Translations under genes and position numbers: made by a program
Shown here: positions 5,596-9,131 of the stretch, piece after piece
Numbering within the stretch: position 1 is the first letter of the stretch
Layout: each line of letters begins with the position of its first letter
Assembly: GCA_028866155.1 (NCBI GenBank)
Contig: JAGWIT010000036.1
Span: 1-9,131, forward strand
Length of the DNA stretch: 9,131 nt
Direction of reading: 5' to 3'
Source: Patescibacteria group bacterium
GTDB lineage: Bacteria; Patescibacteriota; Minisyncoccia; Phycocordibacterales; SBAW01
The notes under the pieces: model-generated
The model's database searches: none
The model's input: only the letters and a program-made list of their open reading frames with translations
Told to the model about the DNA's origin: nothing

Positions 5596-5661
5596 CACAC
5601 ACCTCTCAAGAGCTGTTGCACTTGCCGCACCTTAACACCGGACGCGCGGGGTAGCAAAAAA

Positions 5662-6132
5662 TTACCACGCGAAGTGGGCGAAGGCTTTGTTGGCTTCGGC
5701 CATGCGGTGCGTGTCTTCGCGCTTTTTGACCGCGCTGCCTTCGTTGTTGGCCGCAGCCAAGAGCTCAGCCGCCAGTTTCTCGGCCATCGGCTTGCCTTTG
5801 CCGCCGCGCGCAGCGAGAAGTATCCAGCGAAACGCCAGCGCCTGCTTGCGGTTGGGGTTAACCTCGCGGGGCACTTGGTAGTTGGCTCCGCCGACGCGGC
5901 GCGAACGTATCTCCATCATGGGCCCCACGTTGCGGATGGCGGTCTCAAAAAGCTCCACTGGATTCTCCACCTTCGCTTTTTCTTTGATGATGTCGAGCGC
6001 GTCATACACCACCTTGCGCGCGGTCGATTTTTTGCCGTCCCACATCACCGAGTTGATGAACTTCTCAACGCGGGTTGAGTTAAACTTGATGTCCGGTCCG
6101 GCGATATTGCGATTTTTAACTGGGCGTCGCAT
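5662..6132 (-). CDS. rpsG: 30S ribosomal protein S7 (uS7)
   Basis: S7 is a primary 16S rRNA binding protein that organises the 30S head and lines the E site. The 156-aa length is the common bacterial size. It begins MRRPVKNRNIAGPD and contains 'VMWDGKKSTARKVVYDAL', 'ETAIRNVGPMMEIRSRRVGGANYQVPREVNPNRKQALAFRW' (the rRNA and mRNA-contacting beta-hairpin region) and the signature tail 'AAANNEGSAVKKREDTHRMAEANKAFAHFAW'. It starts 30 nt after rpsL in an AT-only-rich spacer with no Shine-Dalgarno, so translation probably depends on rpsL coupling or an unstructured leader. The microprotein gene follows, then a terminator; fusA is on a separate transcript. Confidence 0.97.
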   Translation of the reverse strand: MRRPVKNRNIAGPDIKFNSTRVEKFINSVMWDGKKSTARKVVYDALDIIKEKAKVENPVELFETAIRNVGPMMEIRSRRVGGANYQVPREVNPNRKQALAFRWILLAARGGKGKPMAEKLAAELLAAANNEGSAVKKREDTHRMAEANKAFAHFAW

Positions 6133-6162
6133 AAATAAAATTTATTTAAAAGTAGATTTAAT

Positions 6163-6573
6163 TTATTTCTTAGGACGCTTCACGCCATAGCGGCTGCGCG
6201 ACACGTTGCGCTTTTCGACCGAGCCGGCGTCGAGCTTGCCGCGCACGATTTGGTAGCGCACGTTGATGTCCTTCACGCGGCCGGCGCGCACCAAGACCAC
6301 CGAGTGCTCCTGGAGGTTGTGGCCCTCGCCGGGGATGTAGGCGGTGATTTCCTGCCCGTTGGTGAGGCGCACGCGGGCGATTTTGCGGATGGCGGAGTTG
6401 GGCTTGCGGGGAGTGACGGTGGTCACCTTGGTGCACACCCCGCGCTTAAAAGGCGACGGGTAGTAGACGGGGCGGTTATTGAGCACGTTAAAGCCGCGCG
6501 CCAGAGCAGGCGACTTGGTCTTGTTGAGGCGGATTTTGCGCCCCTTGCGGACGAGTTGTGATATGCGTGCCAT
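6163..6573 (-). CDS. rpsL: 30S ribosomal protein S12 (uS12)
   Basis: S12 sits at the decoding centre and controls tRNA selection accuracy. It is 136 aa, slightly longer than the E. coli 124. The signatures 'FKRGVCTKVTTVTPRKPNSAIRKIARVRLTNGQEITAYIPGEGHNLQEHSVVLVRAGRVKD' and 'RSRYGVKRPKK' are clear. Two sites differ from the usual bacterial sequence: 'TPKKPNSA' reads TPRKPNSA (Arg56, at E. coli Lys43 counted with Met), and 'VKDLPGVRYH' reads VKDINVRYQ, one residue shorter and lacking Pro-Gly. ATG at 6573 follows a GC-rich hairpin rather than a Shine-Dalgarno. The promoter overlaps the end of the M50 gene; rpsG follows after 30 nt. Confidence 0.97.
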   Translation of the reverse strand: MARISQLVRKGRKIRLNKTKSPALARGFNVLNNRPVYYPSPFKRGVCTKVTTVTPRKPNSAIRKIARVRLTNGQEITAYIPGEGHNLQEHSVVLVRAGRVKDINVRYQIVRGKLDAGSVEKRNVSRSRYGVKRPKK

Positions 6574-6575
6574 GT

Positions 6576-6595
6576 AAAAACGCGCCCTGCGCGTT
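6576..6595 (-). promoter_or_regulatory. GC-rich hairpin with U-run just before the rpsL start
   Basis: On the minus strand AACGCGC-AGG-GCGCGTT (6595-6579) is a perfect 7-bp stem, extending into a five-T run that ends 2 nt before the ATG. It falls at the predicted 5' end of the rpsL transcript, and 14 nt after the M50 stop. It may be a terminator for M50, a 5' stability hairpin on rpsL mRNA, or both. Confidence 0.6.
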
Positions 6596-6601
6596 GGTAG
6601 T

Positions 6602-6630
6602 AATCTATATTAAAAGGAGACGCCTGTCAA
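6602..6630 (-). promoter_or_regulatory. Promoter of the rpsL-rpsG transcript
   Basis: On the minus strand a perfect TTGACA (6630-6625), a 17-nt spacer and TAGATT (6607-6602) form a good promoter. The -35 box lies within the last codons of the M50 gene. Predicted start is near 6595, the first base of the hairpin before rpsL. Confidence 0.6.
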
Positions 6631-7254
6631 AAGCCGGAAGAGGACGCCGAGCAATATGACAAGAAACGGCGCCAGGATGAAATAGAAGACGACGAGCACA
6701 ATAAGTGTGCCGCCTAAGACTCCCATGCGCTCGAGCGATCGGCGCAGGTCTCCGTAGGCGCGGCCGAGCGCGCCCGGCAAAATCCCCGACAGCACTTTTG
6801 AGCCGTCGAGTGGCGGGATCGGGACAAGGTTAAAAAGCGCGAGCCAAATATTGACGATAACTATTATAGAGAACGCATTCATGAGGTTAGGATCAAGTGC
6901 GGCGCCAGCAAAGCGGATAGTGAGTCCAAAAATCAGCGCCAGCAAAACGTTCATCGCCGGCCCCGCGCCCGCGACCAACAACTCATCATACTTGCCGGCC
7001 AAATTATAGGGGTTGTATGGTACCGGCTTGGCATAGCCGATAAGGACGGGGTTTGGCGAGAACCCCTGCCCCGCCCACATGAGGAGCGGCAAGAAAATTG
7101 TGCCCAGCGGGTCGATGTGCGAAAGCGGATTGAGCGTAAGCCGCCCCTGCAAGCGCGCCGTCGGATCACCGAGATAGTTGGCCATGTAGCCGTGCGACAC
7201 CTCGTGGAGGATGACGCTAAAGACAAGCACTACTATATAGAAGATGGCGCTCAT
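6610..7254 (-). CDS. Site-2 protease family (M50) membrane metalloprotease
   Basis: This is a small multi-span zinc protease of the M50 (site-2 protease) family, which cleaves substrates within the membrane. From ATG at 7254 it has 214 residues: the HEVSH zinc site (His17, Glu18, His21) in the first helix, the family stretch 'GYMANYLGDPTARLQGRLTLNPLSHIDPLGT', a central 'GAGPAMNVLLAL' helix, and 'NLVPIPPLDGSKVL' carrying the third ligand Asp150. Two hydrophobic spans close the C-terminus; no PDZ domain is present. An in-frame ATG at 7287 would add MNLAHLLLLGN, but 7254 matches usual starts (MxxIFYIVVLxFSVxxHE) and lies 8 nt after a TATTAT box. rpsL follows after 36 nt, with its promoter inside this gene's end. 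Substrate unknown. Confidence 0.92.
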   Translation of the reverse strand: MSAIFYIVVLVFSVILHEVSHGYMANYLGDPTARLQGRLTLNPLSHIDPLGTIFLPLLMWAGQGFSPNPVLIGYAKPVPYNPYNLAGKYDELLVAGAGPAMNVLLALIFGLTIRFAGAALDPNLMNAFSIIVIVNIWLALFNLVPIPPLDGSKVLSGILPGALGRAYGDLRRSLERMGVLGGTLIVLVVFYFILAPFLVILLGVLFRLLTGVSF

Positions 7255-7255
7255 G

Positions 7256-7284
7256 TTGCCCAATAATAGCAAATGTGCTAAATT
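7256..7284 (+). promoter_or_regulatory. Promoter of rpmB, near-leaderless
   Basis: TTGCCC (7256-7261), a 17-nt spacer and TAAATT (7279-7284) are preceded by TGC, an extended -10. The ATG is 10 nt beyond the -10 box, so the mRNA leader would be only about 4 nt. Confidence 0.5.
7263..7271 (-). promoter_or_regulatory. Extended -10 promoter of the M50 gene, leaderless
   Basis: On the minus strand TGC is followed by TATTAT (7268-7263); no good -35 is seen. The ATG at 7254 lies 8 nt downstream, so transcription should begin at or next to the start codon. The site lies within the divergent rpmB promoter, so the two polymerases would compete. Confidence 0.5.
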
Positions 7285-7294
7285 CATGCTTCAT

Positions 7295-7537
7295 ATGGCA
7301 AAGATTTGTCCAGTCACCAAAAAGGGCTCGCAGATTGGCGGTCGCTATAGCAACCGTATTCGCGCTACCAAATTTAACCCCGGCGGCAACGTTCGCAAGC
7401 AGCCCAACATGCAAAAGAAGCGCATTTTTGTCCCGGAGCTCAACCGCACGATAACGCTCACCCTCTCGACCCAAGCGATAAAAACGATAGCCAAGCGCGG
7501 CGCATACAAAACGCTCAAAGCGGCGGGCATAATTTAA
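7295..7537 (+). CDS. rpmB: 50S ribosomal protein L28 (bL28)
   Basis: L28 is a small basic protein of the 50S subunit near the E site. From ATG at 7295 it has 80 residues: MAKICPVTKKGSQIGGRYSN, then 'RKQPNMQKKRIFVPELNRTITLTLSTQAIKTIAKRGAYKTLKAAGII', the standard L28 layout. The frame is open 51 bases further upstream to an ATG at 7244, but that would add 17 atypical residues and precede the promoter. There is no Shine-Dalgarno; the leader is predicted to be a few nucleotides. It diverges from the M50 gene and ends 8 nt before the convergent nuclease gene with no GC-rich terminator between them. Confidence 0.95.
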   Translation: MAKICPVTKKGSQIGGRYSNRIRATKFNPGGNVRKQPNMQKKRIFVPELNRTITLTLSTQAIKTIAKRGAYKTLKAAGII

Positions 7538-7545
7538 TTTTAAAA

Positions 7546-8208
7546 TCAGTTTGACCAGCTTTTGTATTTTGCTTTAAGGCGCGCGATATCGCTGGGGTCA
7601 AGCGCTTGATACACCGCAAGCCAGTTCTTCGCAATTTGCGCTTGCGCGGCAGCGAGCGGAAGATACCCCGCACATACCTCCTCATAAAGATATACCTCGA
7701 CTACGTCTTTTTCTTTGAATCCGGGCACAGGGTCCCTTGCCTCGGGGAAGAGATTGGCTGCGTCGTTGCTGCCTCCGAGCGCCAGCGGGATGAGATGGTC
7801 AAGCTCGTAGGTACCGGTTTGCGGCGGATAGGGTATCGCATACGCGGCGTAGATTTGCTTTCTCAACTTGGCTGAAACGGATCGCACGCGCTGCGTATAT
7901 CCGGGAACGCAGATCTCATCGGGAGTCGCATCCGGAAATACGGTGCCCGGCGTGCACAAAGAGTCGGGGAGCGGGCCGTTGACGGCACATGCAGAATCTT
8001 TTTGAACCGGATCAAGCATGAGAGGGCCCGGGTTCGCAGAGAGGAGTGTAGTGACTCGCGCCAGACTCCCGTCTTCGACTCCCAGTGACTGCAAAAGCTG
8101 ATGAGGTGCGGACACCTGAACGCTCCAAATCTCCGCGCATGCGACAAGAAGAATGCCGGCGATGATCCAGGCGGTGCGTTGCGGAGATTGCCGTTTAAAA
8201 ATATTCAC
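7546..8208 (-). CDS. Exported, membrane-anchored HNH-family nuclease
   Basis: Residues 133-180 carry the HNH-type core 'YELDHLIPLALGGSNDAANLFPEARDPVPGFKEKDVVEVYLYEEVCAG': Asp137-His138, Asn148, Asn152 and Glu156 are in the expected places. Before it lies 'EICVPGYTQRVRSVSAKLRKQIYAAYAI', which accompanies this core in a family of exported HNH proteins I recall. The N-terminus has Lys5, Arg6 and Arg11, then a hydrophobic run ending LLVAC, a possible lipobox with Cys24; an uncleaved anchor is the alternative. The catalytic part should face outside. The start is GTG at 8208 without a Shine-Dalgarno. Extracytoplasmic Cys74, 85, 100 and 179 might form disulfides. The product is 220 aa. It diverges from the superoxide dismutase gene and lies near comEC, suggesting degradation of external DNA. 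Nuclease activity is inferred from the motif only. Confidence 0.8.
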   Translation of the reverse strand: MNIFKRQSPQRTAWIIAGILLVACAEIWSVQVSAPHQLLQSLGVEDGSLARVTTLLSANPGPLMLDPVQKDSACAVNGPLPDSLCTPGTVFPDATPDEICVPGYTQRVRSVSAKLRKQIYAAYAIPYPPQTGTYELDHLIPLALGGSNDAANLFPEARDPVPGFKEKDVVEVYLYEEVCAGYLPLAAAQAQIAKNWLAVYQALDPSDIARLKAKYKSWSN

Positions 8209-8239
8209 CGAGCATACTCTACCTGCAAAAAGAGAGATT

Positions 8240-8248
8240 TGCTATACT
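8240..8248 (+). promoter_or_regulatory. Extended -10 promoter of the superoxide dismutase gene
   Basis: TGC followed by TATACT (8243-8248) is a strong extended -10; no clear -35. The ATG at 8260 is 11 nt downstream, so the leader would be about 5 nt. Confidence 0.5.
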
Positions 8249-8252
8249 GCTT

Positions 8253-8268
8253 GTATTGTATGCAATAC
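8253..8268 (+). promoter_or_regulatory. Dyad with the sod start codon in its loop
   Basis: GTATTG (8253-8258) and CAATAC (8263-8268) are perfectly complementary and flank TATG, which contains the ATG. It could be an RNA hairpin presenting or masking the start codon, or a DNA operator at the transcription start. Confidence 0.45.
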
Positions 8269-8856
8269 CAAGAGAATAAATTTAACCTCCCCGCGCTCGA
8301 CGGCATCTCGGCGAAGTCGGTCGAGGAGCACCTGGGCCTCTATGCCGGGTATGTTAAAAATTTCAATGCGATAAGCGCGGCTATCGAAGATCTGCTCAAA
8401 GACGCGGAGAAGAACGCACTCGCCATAGCCGAGCTGAGGCGCCGGCACTCGTTTGAGTTCGACGGCATGAAGCTGCACGAATACTATTTCCCTCAATTCG
8501 AGGGCGGTCCGGCCGGGCTCGCCGCAAACGGCCCTCTGGCGCAAGCGCTCACCGCGCACTGGGGCTCAGCTGATGCGGCAATTCAAAGAATACGGCAAAC
8601 CGGCATGATGCGCGGCCCGGGATGGTCGATACTCTATTTCAATCCGGAGATCAAGGCATTTCATATGAGTTTCATCGGCGAGCAGCATCACGGACATTTT
8701 GCCACGCTGCCCATCATCGTGGCGCTCGATGTGTGGGAGCATGCGTTCATACTCGACTATGGCGCCCAAGGCAAAGGAAAGTACATCGACGCGTTTTTCA
8801 AAAATTTAAATTGGAAGGTTATCGAGGAGCGGTTCGCTGCTTTCGATAGAAAATAA
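8260..8856 (+). CDS. Fe/Mn-family superoxide dismutase
   Basis: This enzyme converts superoxide to hydrogen peroxide and oxygen. From ATG at 8260 it is 198 aa with no signal peptide, so cytoplasmic. Metal ligands can be placed: His24 ('VEEHLGLYAGYV'), His73 ('GMKLHEYYF'), and Asp157 and His161 ('LDVWEHAFILDY'). 'GPGWSILYF' (119-127) matches the conserved 'GSGWxWL'. The usual 'HHxxY' after the first ligand reads HLGLY, so it belongs to a divergent branch. The position that is Gln69 in E. coli FeSOD is Gly69, and Gln142 aligns by eye with MnSOD Gln146, which favours Mn or mixed metal use. The frame is open upstream to 8101, but those codons overlap the divergent nuclease gene and precede the promoter. 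Its 3' end overlaps comEC by 38 bases, convergently. Confidence 0.92.
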   Translation: MQYQENKFNLPALDGISAKSVEEHLGLYAGYVKNFNAISAAIEDLLKDAEKNALAIAELRRRHSFEFDGMKLHEYYFPQFEGGPAGLAANGPLAQALTAHWGSADAAIQRIRQTGMMRGPGWSILYFNPEIKAFHMSFIGEQHHGHFATLPIIVALDVWEHAFILDYGAQGKGKYIDAFFKNLNWKVIEERFAAFDRK

Positions 8857-9131
8857 TTGCGAGCGGGACGAGCAGTATATATAAAAGAACGCTCCCCCAC
8901 CACGGGAACGCGCTCACGGTTGCGGCCGCGTAGGGAACCGCATGCGTCGCGTGTACGACCACGAGTACAAAGCGCAGGAGCATGATAACAACAAAAGCGA
9001 CGACATATGCGGGCAGCGGGTGGATAAATCCCAACAGGCCCGTGATGAATCCTCCGAACATAATGGGCGGCAAAAGCGGCAACACCAGGAGATTGGCCGG
9101 CACCGAAAGCAGCGAAACCGTGCCGGTAAAG
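8819..9131 (-). CDS. comEC: ComEC/Rec2 family DNA uptake channel, C-terminal end (partial)
   Basis: The frame is open from the window edge to TAA at 8821-8819, giving the last 103 residues. 'SLLSVPANLLVLPLLPPIMFGGFITGLLGFI' and the following spans ending 'AVPYAAATVSAFPWWGSVLLYILLVPLAIIFYRKQR' match the end of the ComEC competence membrane domain, which carries single-stranded DNA across the membrane. About four hydrophobic segments are visible, then a short basic tail. The protein ends here, so the metallo-beta-lactamase-like domain that follows in many full-length ComEC proteins is absent. The GTG at 9101-9103 is only an internal valine, not the start. It overlaps the superoxide dismutase gene tail to tail. 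Family assignment rests on this fragment alone. Confidence 0.75.
   Translation of the reverse strand, partial: FTGTVSLLSVPANLLVLPLLPPIMFGGFITGLLGFIHPLPAYVVAFVVIMLLRFVLVVVHATHAVPYAAATVSAFPWWGSVLLYILLVPLAIIFYRKQRTAPR

Noticed and set aside
5497..6078. Plus-strand frame of 193 codons opposite rpsG and the microprotein
   Set aside because: It runs antisense through S7, with no ribosome binding site or recognisable domain. The minus-strand microprotein in the same area has better support.
7535..7546. AT-rich inverted repeat (ATTTTAAAAT) between rpmB and the nuclease gene as a terminator
   Set aside because: It has no GC pairs and no separate U-run, so it cannot be called a terminator with confidence.
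1..9131. CRISPR array, insertion sequence, tRNA or rRNA gene
   Set aside because: No regularly spaced repeats, transposase frame, terminal inverted repeats with target duplication, or tRNA-like cloverleaf were seen on either strand.

Overview
The window looks like a Patescibacteria (CPR) chromosome, most likely from the Parcubacteria side. The evidence is the EF-Tu and EF-G style (for example 'GITIALHHSEY' and 'HIDAPGHADY' in EF-Tu), an N-terminally extended S10, very compact spacing, and two CPR-like GC-rich intergenic dyads. This assignment rests on recalled family features and was not tested by a search. Base composition is moderately GC-rich, with AT-rich spacers.

From 7254 down to 1, everything is on the minus strand. 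It is a broken-up version of the classical str region running into the S10 cluster: M50 metalloprotease, rpsL (S12), rpsG (S7), a 50-aa membrane microprotein, fusA (EF-G), a 218-aa unknown protein, tuf (EF-Tu), rpsJ (S10), and the 5' part of rplC (L3). Instead of one long operon, promoter-like sites and intrinsic terminators suggest separate units: rpsL-rpsG-microprotein, fusA-unknown, tuf-rpsJ, and rplC onward. Two non-ribosomal genes each sit at the 3' end of a unit, just before its terminator. They carry clear Shine-Dalgarno sequences, which most of the translation genes here lack.

From 7256 to 9131, short genes alternate in orientation: rpmB (L28, +), a membrane-anchored or lipoprotein HNH nuclease (-), a Fe/Mn superoxide dismutase (+), and the C-terminal end of ComEC (-, cut by the window edge). 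The M50, rpmB and superoxide dismutase genes have extended -10 promoters (TGC followed by the hexamer) so close to the ATG that their mRNAs should be leaderless or nearly so. An exported nuclease close to the DNA-uptake channel ComEC suggests use of external DNA.

I found no CRISPR array, insertion sequence, tRNA or rRNA. The main items for follow-up are the two unrecognised operon-tail genes, the microprotein whose stop codon lies inside a terminator, the perfect 24-bp palindrome across the tuf stop codon, the start-proximal hairpins, and the S12 residues at streptomycin-linked positions. No gap between genes exceeds 207 bases.
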